A stretch of DNA of 64,000 bases from Platycnemis pennipes (taxonomy: Eukaryota; Arthropoda; Insecta; Odonata; Platycnemididae): NCBI GenBank assembly GCA_933228895.1, contig OW121854.1:4467131-4531130 (forward strand), written 5' to 3'. The notes under the pieces were generated by a model. It made no database searches, was not told where the DNA came from, and saw only the letters and a program-made list of their open reading frames with translations. Of the stretch, positions 43,433 through 55,669 are shown in pieces. The first letter of the stretch is position 1, and the number at the start of each line of letters is the position of its first letter. The translations under genes and the position numbers were made by a program.

Positions 43433-44448
43433 ATAGCTGTTACACTATTAAATGGGTAGGGAATAAAATACCAACTTAAGCTGTGGGTATTCAAAAGTAT
43501 TTTCACTCAAGATTATTTCACAAGCATTGCAGTAAATGCTGTTTGATTTTTTTTAATTATTCATGCTCAATGTGCGTGTTTGCACAACGAAACATACGCA
43601 ATCGGTTTGTATCCGGATGAAGACTGTCCTTTTACCTCAAACGTGTCTTCACTGCATCGCTTGAACAATTTCACCGCCCTGCACGAACGAGTGAACGATG
43701 GGCTTGTGACTCTTTGACTCATCGGCAAACGGTGGGGACTTTACGTGAATTAACTCATAGAAAAGGAAGTAAATTGTTCAGAAAATGTGTTTGCTTACAC
43801 ATGTCTGCTTTAAGCTTGAATTTGTGCTCTTAAATGTCGAGACATATTGCCTGTAGCGCTTCAATATCGGCCCTTTGAGAGAGCATCTGCGCCTAGTACC
43901 TGTCCACCCCTTTGGGAATTCTTGATGGTTGGCGCTGTTAATTGTTTCCATTTTCTTCTCCATGTCCTCAAGAAGGGCGGAGTGTTATCCAAAATGTTGA
44001 GTGCTTGGAGTTTCGACTACCTTCAATGAATTTGTTCGTTAATAGACCAGCTGGACCAATAAAGGATCGGGAAGCAACGGAAGGAATACAGTACTTTTTC
44101 CGGAGTCGTAGTAAATTTTTCCCATCCGTCAGGTAAATACGTGCGTAAATGTTGGTGAATCGCCGAATTAAAACCTGTGCTTCGTGGAGTACTGGTGGGA
44201 AACTCCCAACATGCATTCAGTGCCAGGCCAGATGGTGACTTCTAGGGAAGGGTTGCCAATTCACAACCTGCTAGTTTTCAACTCCTATTATTCATTAACA
44301 TGTAGCAACTGCTAACGTCAGGCAGAAATATCTTCTAAGTGACTTCTCACTGCCTGCTTGTCTCCCCTCCTTGTCCCCTTGCAGAAGATACTACTTCCAT
44401 TCTATAAGGCACTGCCACTCAGTATGTAAGTACATGGTAATGGTTAGT
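43433..44448. other. unassigned region
   Basis: Short frames on both strands around 43778-44216 are not recognised. Nothing repetitive was noticed. Confidence 0.35.
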
Positions 44449-44705
44449 AGGAGAGGAGAGGGCATGCGTCCAAAAGCAGTTAATTTTAGCAGAAAAAGTG
44501 AATTTTTTTAGCAGGGGAGGAGAGATCTTGAAGCAGTTAGTTTTCGCAGTAGCAAGCGAGGAGAGTGCATTCTTCGATAAGCAGCTGATTTAGCAGAGTT
44601 GGATTAAGCGGGAGAGGAGATCGCGTGCGCCGCGAGGCAGTTAAAATCAGCAGGAGCGGAGAGCTCGAAAACAGCGCAGCAGTCAGTTTAAAGAGGAGCA
44701 CCGCT
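44449..44705. repeat. degenerate minisatellite, about five units of 42-60 bp
   Basis: Each unit has a GGAGAGGAGA-like start, a variable purine/CG-rich middle, and an AGCAGTTAATTTTAGCAG-like end (44449, about 44513, about 44556, about 44609, about 44654). The units are diverged, so the array is old. Confidence 0.6.
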
Positions 44706-46530
44706 GCACATTCACTGCAAGATACAACGACACAGCGTCGCGCTATAACATGAGTGTTTACGCCGGTGTAAATGCAATCTTCAGTTGTTATTAATCATCA
44801 CGGCTTTTGTATGTGTCCTGTTTAAAAAACATTATTATTCATCTACATACCAACCTGGCAACAATACCTGTTATCTTGTTACTGTAATAAGTTGCTATTT
44901 GATCTATGTTAAAACGAATACAGTCCACTTATTTCCAAAAAGAACTATTACATCTTTTAATTTAGACATCAGGGTGATGTCAACGGTTTCCGCTGCTATT
45001 TCTACGGCGGAAACAATGAGGCTATGATAGTAAGTCCATAACTTCAGAAACAGTCCCGTTACGTCAATGTCCCCAAAGTCTCCAACAAAATAAGGCTCTA
45101 ATTTACGACATTGATGAGATTCGTCGATAACATCACAAAAGGTCCACTTTTCCAAGAATTCTAAAGTTTATTTGCAGCTCTCTCATTATTACCACGGGTC
45201 CGAAGCGATCTCACGTTCCGTGTTCCCAACCTAAAATGTTTATCACATTAGACTTAAGTACTCTCTGGAATGGTCTCTGCCTGTGGATCCAAAGTGGGGA
45301 GAACTTCATCTCCGGAATATTTTGATCAAGAGGGTTCCGTCACATATTGTTTTAAAGGGAAAAAGTGGAGAAGGTGCGATTCCAGGTGATAATTATGTGT
45401 TGCTTGGCTTGAACAGTGCAGTATTACAGCCACTGCAGTAAATTTTAGCACTCTTGTGGTGATATGAGTGTCGCTGTACCGACCAATATGGTGTGTACCT
45501 TCCACAACCACGCTCTTTTACTCAAAGAACAGCAATTCCCCCCCGAGTGATGGATTGCACAATTTATGGCGGTGTACCGTCGCAAAGTCACGGCATCTTC
45601 TCAGGCTTCTGTATCATTTAAAAGGCCTACCTTAACGAAGAAAAGATAAATAACGCTTCGGGTTTAGCCCACGACTGCTTAATTGATTGATAAATTTGTT
45701 TTTATAAGGAAATTTGATATAATTTGGGAATATAAAATGGCGCATTTAGCAGAATATTTAGTTAGGAAAGAACAGTTTAATATTAGCCGTAGTAACATTT
45801 AAAACTCATGACAGCTACAACTACTTGAAGCAGAACAAGTCAAATATATTTTAGAGACAGTAATGACGACCCTTTATTCACTTTACTCAAAATTTCAATT
45901 TTACTCATTTTCACTCAATTTTCACTTTACAGCCATTATGAAGAAAGAAGTTAGGCCTGGGAAGAAATATATCAATACCGACTTATGATTTTTGTCAATA
46001 AATGTCAGTCTTTCACTACTCTCTCACATTACTGCAAGTAGAAAGCTACAGAACGCAAATTCTTCGAACGTCTTTAAGCTGGCAATGGGAAATACCGGCT
46101 ACAAGCAATAATCTTCCCAAGACTGTGAATTTTAATGTCACTCGCTACCGTTAAATTATTAGCGCTCTCCCGTCATAACTAAATCCTTTAGTGGCGTGAG
46201 AAAATTTTTACTTATTATTTAATTATTGGATTCTATTACCCGCTAGTATGAAACTGTTCGGCTGCCCCTTTATTTATGTGAACGACCACGTATGTCCGGA
46301 TTGATGCGGCATTTTAGCTCTTCTAACCTTTTGATTTGCTCAAACATGGTCACCCAGAACACGCGCTACTATCTGCTTGGGCTCATGGTTCGTTGAGGCT
46401 CTCCAACTGGTGAGCAACTTTTTTATTTCACCATATGAGTTTTCCGACGACTGAATATCATCAATAACATATACATTCAGGCATTTCTGTCCTGGCGGGG
46501 GTGTATTTGAAACCGTCGGAATTATCTCGC
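44706..46530. other. unassigned region
   Basis: 1.8 kb of AT-rich DNA with chance frames only. No element boundaries or RNA genes were recognised. Confidence 0.35.
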
Positions 46531-46728
46531 ATGGGTAAACAAGGAGTCACGTGGTATAAACACGAATGGTTCCTAAATTTGGTGTGTTTAAAACCTCTGA
46601 TTAAAATTTCATTCAATGTTTACACTTATTTTTTTTATCTCCTCCGGGAGCTCTATATTCGACACGGGATAAAATCTCAGCTAAAAAAATTAATGATCAG
46701 GCACACCATTTGCAAACCATACCCTGGC
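46531..46728 (-). mobile_element. TA-type MITE, diverged copy
   Basis: Reads like the reverse complement of 54728-54961: gggtaaacaaggagtcacgt, aaatttggtgtgtttaaaacc(t/g)ctgatta, caatgtttacact, then gctctatattcga and the accatttgcaaacca block. The far terminal repeat is missing or lost after 46728. 46729-47267 holds nothing else recognised. Confidence 0.7.
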
Positions 46729-47267
46729 GAATTCAGGATACAAACGAGGCAAACAAATCTCGTTTCCCTCGAGAAATGTTTTCGTGCCTCGATTCGTATA
46801 TATCGATTTCTTTCAGACCTTAGTTGGAACCTGAAGTCGTTCTATGTTCTATCTTATGGGTTTCTAAAATGTTCTGGTGTGCACCTAACATGAATCTCAC
46901 AATAATTCAAACCATAACCACCATACCCAACCGTTTTCACAACATTCAGACCAAAGTATATTGTTTTGCTGGGTTCTCGATATTTCTGCGACGTTTCTGC
47001 AGTGCCTGAAGCTTCCGTTGCCAATGAAGTTTCCTAAATGCCGTAGATCGGTCTATTAGTTTCAGTCATGGATAGAATTGAAACGTACCTGTCGGATAGC
47101 TTCACTCTTCGTTGAATCTTATCCTCAACTACCTCCAGCTTCTTAAAGATGGTTTTGATTCTTCTATTTTCTTTCTCCAGGCATGGAAAAATGCTTCCGA
47201 GCGGCACCCGTTGACTTCCCTTCCCTCTGCATTTCGCTAACTAACGAATGTAAATTCGAGGACTTCA

Positions 47268-47882
47268 TCTACACCTACATAATACCCTGCAAGCCACCAT
47301 AAAGGTGTGTGGCAGGGGGTGAATTCACTCTAAACATGCATTACGTATCATGCATAAAAATTAGTAATTATATTCTAGTCTAAACTTAAAAATTAAAAAA
47401 AAGATAAAAATATCGAAGGAAGCATGCAAAAGCGTGCTGTTAGTTGGATTAGCTTAAGGTACTTATACCAACATGCAACTACTTATGCCTTCCATTGATA
47501 CACTTGTATCTATACAACTGGATATATTTGCAGCTATTTATATCACTGATTGTACGAGGAAAGAAGGACGTTTTGAATATGTTAATTCGGAAATAAATTG
47601 CTCTAATATTATGATCATGGTCCAGTCTAACATAGTAAGTTTTCCAAACATATTTAACGACATCAGTGAAAATGATTATCCTGGAATTTAGTAGAGAGAG
47701 ATAAAGTCTAAACTTTAACCTGACGATTATTCCCCTTTTAGTTCATCTTATAGAATAGTTACGCTAATATAGTTATAATACTGTCCCTTTACAAATATTG
47801 CTGATCTTCGCTACACACGCTGCAGTTCATTATTTAAGTTTATTTCATGAGGATGCCTTATACTGGCACAGCGTATTCCAGA
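47268..47882 (-). pseudogene. LINE family A (A2) 3' end
   Basis: catctacacctacataataccctgcaagcc tail, 3' UTR, then C-terminal codons (FKTSFFPRTIS.. in the complement of 47540-47580) and decayed ELKGE..LLYE and INLNNELQRV codons to 47882. No frame stays open for long. Confidence 0.82.
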
Positions 47883-49184
47883 CTTGTGCATTCCTGTGTT
47901 CCCTCATGGTCCCTCCCTTTTTGTCGAAGTCAACGAACGCAGAATGTCTCGGCTCTCGTGCGCTCAGTGCATAATATGGACAGAAGTCATTACTGTCAAG
48001 TAATTACGACAGGTGAGAGTTGCTCAATTGTGATTGGCCTGTAGGTCGCCTCTCCATGGGTCTCTTCCTCCTGTCCACGGACGCCGAGATCATTACCCAC
48101 AATTCCTTTCGATGCTTCTTCCCACCCTCATTTCAAGGACCACAAATCATCTCCCATTGCGACCGTAACGTCTATGGATTTCGACCAAAAAATTCCTGCT
48201 CGCCACGTAATCAATTTTGATGACAGCACAAGTTTCATGTGGGACGGATATGGTGTTTTTAATGCTCCGAAGGGCGAAGTGACTATCGGTGACTTATGGT
48301 TGGAACCCTAGATGTTCGTTCAGGGTCTGTCGAATCTGCTGTTAAAATGGTCCTCTTCGGTGCATAGGTTGGTATATTTCGCGGCGTGTAATATCTTAAC
48401 TCTCAGAAGTTATATATGCTTCAGATAGTCATTAGTTTAATGCATGATTCGTATGCTTAAGGTTACAATTGAAGTCTGCAGACTCAAAAAAACTGACATG
48501 ATGGTATTAAAGCCACTCTTAACATGCCAAAACTCCGTCTCAAGTGAAAAGCTTAACTTCTTTCAGGAATCGGACGACAAGTAATTGCAACGAGTAGCGA
48601 CTTGAAGTGATCGGTTGATTGGAACTGGATCCGCGCTGGCATCACCGATTTAATGAGCTGTCAAGATCCCATAAATTATCAAATGTCAAGGAAAAATTTC
48701 TTATTGACTGAAGGAAAAAATTAACAGTAGGTAACTTAATTTCAGGGCGAAGTTAACTGAATCACATCCTGTTCCGAAATAATTATCATCTCCCATTTAA
48801 AATAGGAAAGATACAAGAATTCTGTTTCATAGTTGGCACCAAATATTTAATAAGTCTTTACCCTTTTAACAAGAGGGTACGCAATTCCTGTACATACTGG
48901 TTGAACCAGGTTGCACCTGAGTACAAAGGAAGCACACCATTTTAAAGTTTGTGATTGTCAGAAAGGACAAAATAATTAAGGAAACACTGTACGTCTATTG
49001 CAGATTTTGAAACGTTGGGTCAGGTAACAAAGAATAGAATCTTCTGGTACTCACAATTTTTCATCATCGTTATTATTTTTACCCTTTAATTGCAAAAAAT
49101 AAATTTCATACCCCATTTAGATGAGCTGTTCATCATTTTTTCATATTTTTAGTAATTATTAAATTCAGGTATCTCTTATTCGAT
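47883..49184. other. unassigned region
   Basis: Nothing recognised. Short frames at 47847-48220 are featureless. Confidence 0.35.
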
Positions 49185-49930
49185 GCGAACGTTTACCATG
49201 TTTTTTAATTGCCGAATCTGATTGAGTTTGTAAAATAAAAAGACCCGTATTTTTCCGTTCTTCGATCCGTCAATTAGTGCTCGGGTTATAAGCGACGAAA
49301 AACTAATGTTTTTAACCCTTTCGGAAAAGTGGGCGTGCATGCAACCTAATACGTCATCCACTTCGTCCAATCACAACTGAACCCGCGAATCTACTTCGCC
49401 CTATTGCAATGGGGAACACACACAGCTGACTATCCCAATGGAATTGGTTGCGACAGGATCTGTGCAAGCAGGCCTTCCATTACCCGGTGGCGGCGGGGTA
49501 AATCCCTCGCCTGTCGATCGCAGGGTCCCGGGTTCGAATCCCGCCGGAGGAGGATTTTCACTTTCCGGGCAACGGATGTTTCTAATGTCCGATCTGTTAT
49601 TTGGAAGAGTGGACTTTGTGTCCTAAATCTGCAGATAAAAATAAGACATTAAATGAATAAATAAAGTACCCCCCTCAATTCCCTTCCCTTCCCCTTAAAG
49701 CAGTCAAAGACGGCAGGTGGATGACGTAGTAAGTCTCAAAGCAGCTTGCTCGATGGGCGTCACATTTTGCTCATTTTAAATTTTGATTTATGAGTTAAGA
49801 ATAGAAGATTGATTTTTTCTCTAAAATTTATTTTTGGTTTCCATCTAACGATTTCGCGTACAAATTGCGATTTCTGTTCCGAGTAAACGCCCCCATTCAT
49901 ACAGTTTTCTGAAAGTTGGTGCCTGCCATG
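49185..49930 (+). repeat. dispersed repeat R2, copy 1 (carries a SINE)
   Basis: Aligns with 55670-56350 over its whole length: aaaagacccgtattttt.cgttctt, aaccctttcg, gggcgtgc, cgtcatccacttcgtccaatcacaactga, gtcaaaga/gtcaagga, ggatgacgta, and gtttccatc/ggttccatc with acgatttc. The SINE at 49480-49666 interrupts this copy and not the other. The class is unknown. Confidence 0.75.
49480..49666 (+). mobile_element. tRNA-derived SINE
   Basis: An A-box-like ccggtggcggcggggtaaat and a textbook B box gggttcgaatcccg (49531-49544) form a tRNA-like head. A 100-bp body and an A-rich end (aaaataagacattaaatgaataaataaa) follow. It is absent from the paralogous site in R2 copy 2, which shows that it inserted. 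The cloverleaf is not closed, so it is not a tRNA gene. Confidence 0.8.
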
Positions 49931-50024
49931 AAACTATTTCTTTTTTCCTATTTCTATGAAAAAGAAAAAGGTAGTCTTAAAACCTACATCCAAGTGAGAA
50001 CACTCGGTAAATTAAAACTCATCT
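49931..50024. other. short spacer
   Basis: Nothing recognised. Confidence 0.3.
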
Positions 50025-50695
50025 GCATCTACATCTACACGATACCCAGCAATCCACCGCGAGGGTTTGTGGCAGGGGGTGAAGATCACCAATCATGCAC
50101 TATTGGCATGCAAACAAGCAACTATGGAGTCTCATGCAACTTGATTGTCAGTATCTATAGTATTTAAGGGGTTAATACATGCATCATGAACTACAGACTA
50201 CTCTAAAATATTTCCCCTACCTATCCCTTTGCTATGCTGCCTATTCTGTTCTCTTATAGTACGGGGAAAAATGCCATTTTGAATCTATCGGTACGACAAT
50301 CTATCTCTCTAACCTTATTTATCTGGTCGAATCTAGCATAGTACGCTGGTGTTTGTAGTATGTGCCTAACATCTTCAGCAAAGCTATCCGATTTAAATTT
50401 CTGTCAGAGATATAGTCTGTACCTTAACCTACGCTCTGATAATGATTCCCACCCTAATTCTTGTATTCATTCTGAAACATTACTCAACCTATCGTAACAC
50501 ATTTTAACGAACCCAGCTGCTGTACGCTGCACACTGTCTAGTTCTCTGATCAAACCTAATTCATTAGGATCCCATACACTGGCTGCATATTCAAGGTGGG
50601 GCCGAACTAGTGAAAAGTAACACCGCTCTTTTTGTCTTCTCATCATATTTTCCGAGTATTTTTTTCCATCACAGTTTCCAAACCCTTAATGCCTT
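50025..50695 (-). pseudogene. LINE family B 3' end
   Basis: Starts with the catctgcatctacatctacacgat tail and the UTR. Leftward codons give CRTDRFKMAFFP.TIREQNRQ, the AYYARFDQINKVREID block, ELGWESLSERRLRYRLYL and LEYAASVWDPNELGLIRELD, with stops. It is 5'-truncated near 50695. A (CG)n-type scrap (gtgcgcgcgcgcgc) lies at 50749-50762 beyond it. Confidence 0.87.
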
Positions 50696-50763
50696 GGATT
50701 CAACCCTTCTCACTAACTTGGATGCAGCAACGTTGGGAATTTATGGTGTGCGCGCGCGCGCTT

Positions 50764-51184
50764 GATTGGTCTAAACCAGGGATGGAAAACAGTATTTAAA
50801 TCGCTGAGCCAAAATTCATTCCAAGGGTGATTTCTTCTGACTGCACTGCGCATTGTGGGCTGCATGCATGCAGGTGCACCAAAAATAGTATATTTTTAGT
50901 TTTAATGGTGATTCTTAATAGACTTGGACTCGACAGAATTGGATTGAGAAGCAGGATTGCAGAAGGCCTTTCAATAAGTCGAAGAAAACTCTTGGGATGT
51001 GAACAAATCCTGAATATTCAGGCGTGATTGACTGGAAAGGGAACATGACTGCACTTGAATAATAAGAAACTTTCACACAAATAGCATTTATTGTGACCGG
51101 GCTTTGCTTTTTACAGTATCTTAAGTCCTGAAGATCTCTGTAGAAGTTGCTCATTATTCAGGTGCAGTTTCTTCGGTTGTGAAT
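50764..51184. other. unassigned spacer
   Basis: Nothing recognised. Confidence 0.35.
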
Positions 51185-52003
51185 ATGCTCGTGGACAAAA
51201 TCAGAATGCTTCAATTCGCCGACGACATAGCAGTCATGGCGGAAATGGAAGGATATTTTAAGAAAATGCTAGGAAATACGGAAAGGGTATTGGCCAGATA
51301 TCACCGAAAGATCAGTTAAAAAAAGACAGTTAAGATATTGGTGTGCATCAAGTGAGAAGAGACCAAAACCAAAACTAGAAAAACAAAAAGGTGAAGAGGG
51401 GAAAGAGCTCTTTTACCCGGGAAGCGGAGTTGCCTACGGTAGACGAATCAAGAAAGAAATAGTCGGTAGAAAGGACCAGGTGAAGAGGGCATTGTAGCAG
51501 AAGAAAAATCTACTTACTGCTGGAAATACAAGCGTAGAAGTAGGTAAACAATTCATCAGAGCGTACATCTGGAGGATGTTTATTTATGGCAGTGAAGCAT
51601 GGACGATGACTGCAGCGGAGAAGAAAAGGGTGGAAGCATTTGAAATGTGGTGCTACAGAAGAATGATGAAGATAAAATGGACTAAGTAAGTAACGAGGAA
51701 GCCCTTAGAAGAGTGGAAGAGTGGGGGGAAAGAGAGGTCTTCTACGTAAATACACTAAGAAGAAGGCGGGACAACTTAATTGGCTACAACATGAGACATA
51801 ATAGCCTGATGAAGACAATCGTTGAAGGACAAGTTCATGGGAAGAACGGAAAAGGCAGACGTCGTATGGTCATCATATAAGGAGAAAGTTGTGTAGGATG
51901 TGAAAGAGAAGAATTATAGTAATGTGAAGAGGCTGGCGATAGAAGAATGGAGTGGAGGGCTGCGTCAAACCAATCCTAGGATTGTTGATCCATGACGATG
52001 ATT
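51185..52003 (+). pseudogene. RTE-like LINE, catalytic box to 3' end
   Basis: Starts with LVDKIRMLQFADDIAVMAEM (intact FADD box at 51215), KKMLGNTERVLARYHRKIS and a LVCIK..EETKTKT block. It continues through AEKKRVEAFEMWCYRRMMKI-type codons (51610-51670), EEALRRVEE, the GKNGKGRRRMV-type region and the final attgttgatccatgacgatga. It has many stops. It is the only RTE-like copy here with the canonical FADD. Confidence 0.86.
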
Positions 52004-52371
52004 TATTCTGTTAATTATATACATATAATATATTTGTATAATCCCAACATGAGTAAACAATACTATTTAGTAGCTATTTAAATTTGAAGGTAGATTTACA
52101 AGGCGTGATTTTGGACGCCAGTGCATGACGCCGCCGCGCCTAGTTAGTGGCCCCAACAAATTCGTCGTTGTGTACTCATGGCTATAGAGGGCGCTGCAAC
52201 GCGACTTTTTCCTTAATAAGTCGAATGTTTTCTTGTTCCTCAGTCATGACTACTCGAGAAATCTATTAATTTATGACCCAAATGAATCGGCGGCACCAAA
52301 TCAATGAAATCTATTGGATATTGGCGCCATTGTCTGTGTACACGAAGTAGTAGACGAGGAGGATATATCTA

Positions 52372-52677
52372 AATCTACACAACACGCTGCAAACCAACAT
52401 AAAGGTTTGAGGCAGGGGGAAAATTCACACTAAACATGCATTACATATCATAAAGGATTAGTAATTATATTCTAGTCAACACTTCACAATTTAAAAAAAG
52501 ATTATAATAACAAAGCAAGCATGCAATAACATTCTGTTATTTGTGTTACCTTCAAATCCTTTGACAGAGAAAATGACATCGTATATTCCACTAGTAGATT
52601 TATTTACGGTACCTTCCTTCGAACTTCAAATCCTTTTACCAACATGCAGCTACCTATGCTATCCATCGATACAAATT
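52372..52677 (-). mobile_element. LINE family A (A2) 3' UTR with a small insertion
   Basis: UTR sequence from the ctaaatctacacaacacgctgcaaacc tail to the accaacatgcagctacctatg block. About 68 bp (52560-52627) flanked by the direct repeat cttcaaatcctttt interrupt it. Nothing coding is kept. Confidence 0.75.
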
Positions 52678-53581
52678 GATTATGATGCAAATTAATGGAT
52701 TATTTAATAATGAATTTGACGGTACATAATACTAAAGAGCCTATCAATTGAACTGAATTGCAAGGTCAAGGGGTCAACACTTTAACTTCACTTTTTTACG
52801 GTCTGAGTGATAACGCTACGTGCTCTTCACGAGGCAACCATGGAAGTAGCAAGGTTATCTACTGCTCTTTCGCACCCGAGCTCACAGCTGTAGGAATTTC
52901 TTTCACCAGTCACCGTACATCCTTGCCTCAATTTATATTTCCAAACCATGAATACGCCGACTAAGAGAATGTCAAAATAGTCATACCACTCCCGCGTGTG
53001 CTAAGGTTGGCTCACACGTGACAAATGCAGCATTGAATCCATTGCAAATCGAAGTCAATTCGATGAGATTGTCGTGAAGTATTATAACGTGAGGTTCGAA
53101 CGCAATTTCAACATTTATGTCAGTTCAATCAGTGCGAGGGGACCAAGTACTTTCTCGGTCAGCATATTCCTAGGTCATATTGCAAATAGGTTCGCTAGTC
53201 TTCAGCATGTGGAAATAACTGATAGGCACCTGTCGGAATGATATGATTCATCACGTTTCATCAACGATCATCGTCCCGATTCAGGAAGTAAACACGATGC
53301 AGGTGATCGAGAGTAGCGTCTCGAGAGTGACAGCTCTAGCGATGGAAGCCCTAATTGGAGGTTTGCTTTATAGCTACTTATGTTTATCTATTCAGAGGTA
53401 AAATGTACATGAACTGTTCACGTTATTCAATTCAATTAATTCAAATTTTCTGCATCACAAAGAAAAAGAGAGGATGCAGTTGTAGATTATCCCGCCCAGC
53501 AGAAAGGGCACCATTGGCAATAAGGCTGTTTGATAATGATTTCAGAAAAATGTGATTGACGATGTTTTTTAGATATTCGTT
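52678..53581. other. unassigned region
   Basis: Nothing recognised on either strand. Confidence 0.35.
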
Positions 53582-53790
53582 TGGGACGATTGGCTGTTGC
53601 AGGAATAAATCTGCGTTATGTAATGGTTGAATTGAAAAATGGAAAAGGCAGGCCTCGCATGAGTGAAATGGAGCAAGTTGTGAAGGATGGAAAAGAGAAG
53701 AATTACGTCAATATGAAGCGGTTCGTCTACAGAAGAATCGAGTGGAGGGCTGCGTCATACCAATCCTAGGGTTGTTGACCAATGATGATG
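53582..53790 (+). pseudogene. RTE-like LINE 3' terminus
   Basis: The frame 53581-53769 reads VELKNGKGRPRMSEMEQVVK, then NYVNMKRFVYRRIEWRAASY, followed by attgttgacc and a gat(gat)n end. Only about 200 bp remain. Confidence 0.8.
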
Positions 53791-54186
53791 ATCGAAATTT
53801 ATTCCGTTAATTCACACTCCAATAAATAATTGTTTGTACATCATTTACTTTCCACCAATGTGGAAAGAACCTAAGGAGTCCAAAATACACTGCAAACCCA
53901 CCAAAGATCTTAAAAATCCAAATAACTCCCGTTCAATCTTCCTTACGTACACATTTCTTTTAATATTGAGAAATTCATAATAATAAAACTAAAATACCTG
54001 TTTCTCCCTTCCATAAAGTCCCAGAAAAACAATCCAAACCTTTCCTGACAGCATATCCTTTGTCGATGGATTTGACAAGTTAGAAACTCCATTTTCCTAA
54101 TCCAAGCCGACGCATCGCCAGGCGCTGTATTGCCCCATACACTCCAAGACATTCACACATAGGTGTCACCTATTTGATGCACATAC
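53791..54186. other. unassigned spacer
   Basis: Nothing recognised. Confidence 0.35.
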
Positions 54187-54707
54187 GAAAAATCATATTC
54201 GGCGTCGCGAACTTATTTTTAATTTCTCTTCAGTTTCATGTGCATGAGTCTTCAATGAGAGCTCTGATATAAGTCACTTGACAGGTCTCTCCGTAAAACA
54301 CTAGATATTCTCCACTTTATGTAAAAATATTTTCTTAAAACAGCGTTCGCCATTTTCTGACGGAATAGCTCTAAAATGCTTCAAAACATATTTGAAGCTT
54401 AGGTATTGTAAAGGCAAAGGATTTTGTTAATAGATCGTACTATTTTTAATTCGATCAAATTCCTCCCACAATATCACCTTCAACTTAACTTGGAAGATAT
54501 TCGAAGAAAAATGAGTTCAGGAGTTTCTTTTTAAATTTGGTCATGTTTGAGCCCCTGTATATGACTAACGGATGAGAATCATGGCAAGTGATTCAATATT
54601 CCTTAATCAGCAATCTTTTATGAGTATTTGTGTGAAGTTTCAAGTCTATATCTCTAAGAAAGCTATTTTGTAATTTTGTACGGTTTTTTCGATTTCCGAC
54701 AACTGTG
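54187..54707 (-). mobile_element. truncated Transib end (one arm only)
   Basis: Homologous over its length to the outer 520 bp of the right arm of the Transib at 28584-32780, with clear divergence. It ends ..CGACAACTGTG at 54707, i.e. CACAGTTG read inward, and the next five bases are CGTCG, which fits CGNCG. The inner side stops abruptly at about 54187 with no transposase and no second arm. It marks an older, separate insertion of the same family. Confidence 0.88.
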
Positions 54708-54727
54708 CGTCGGGATTGTCTTGAGTA

Positions 54728-54961
54728 GTTAACCAAGGAGTACCGTAGTACAAAACCAAATGGTTTGCACATTTAGTGTGTCCGAATCGCTCGTTACAAT
54801 ATCATTAACTGTTTTCACTTCAGTTTTTATCATCAGTCTCGACTTAGAGCCCCAAGATGAGAATAAACACAAGTGTAAACAATGGATGAGGTTGTAATCA
54901 GCGGTTTTAAACACACCAAATTTGCGAGCCATTGTTTGTGCTACGTGACTCCTTGGTTACC
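54728..54961. mobile_element. TA-type MITE with 50-bp inverted repeats
   Basis: Ends GTTAACCAAGGAGT / ACTCCTTGGTTACC, with imperfect inversion continuing for about 50 bp (..aaatttggtgtg). It is flanked by TA on both sides (54726-54727 and 54962-54963), suggesting a Tc1/mariner-like or other TA-targeting source. 234 bp, no coding capacity. A diverged copy is at 46531. Confidence 0.85.
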
Positions 54962-54963
54962 TA

Positions 54964-55669
54964 TTCGAGATAATCTCGACGGTTTCACACTCAACCCCTC
55001 AGGACCCCTCAATCCGTCACGCCAACTCGATCACACCAAAACTTACTTGGAGCTTATATTTGAAGAGCATGCATAATTTTTTTTTAAAGAGATGGGATTC
55101 CAGAGCTCTATTCATCGCACCAACTCGATCCCATTTACTCCTTCAGATTCAATTCTGACCCTGGCTCTGTCCCTGATAATGACCCCGGCTGCAAAGCCTG
55201 GGCGGGAGGACTGTGCGTCACTTGGAGAAACCCCACTTGCTTCAACCATGCCATCGATATGAGCAGCATTGAAGACGAAGAATGTGTAGAGGATGAAGTG
55301 ATAAAAAATCTGGCACGCGGATATAGTTTCTCGGTGGGCGGGAAGGGAACGGAACACAAAAGAAGGGCCATAATTAAGATGGAAGTCCTTGTGGTGCTTG
55401 GTGAAGGGGATATTAATGATTCACGAGATCAGAGGCCAATTAATTGCTAGAAAGCGAGGGGAGGAAGACGGTGTGAGGGCTATGCCACCATTGGTTAAAT
55501 ATATCATGTGGCTTAGCCGTAGATCATTTGCAAGTGAATGCATAATTCCGCAGTTGATGGTACATAGAAGTGATAATCTGTTTACGTTTGCGGGGAGGAT
55601 GGGAACGCATGATGTATCAGGTAATGAGAAAAATAGTTACGAAAAATATTCGGGACTTTAAGGGGTTAT
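54964..55669. other. unassigned region
   Basis: Overlapping frames at 55112-55661 have no recognised domain. Confidence 0.35.

Noticed and set aside
44785..45155. possible host gene frames
   Set aside because: Short overlapping frames on opposite strands without domains, start context or homology that I recognise.
49490..49560. tRNA gene suggested by a perfect B box
   Set aside because: No closed acceptor stem or anticodon loop. It has an unrelated body and an A-rich tail, and is absent from the paralogous R2 copy: a SINE head.
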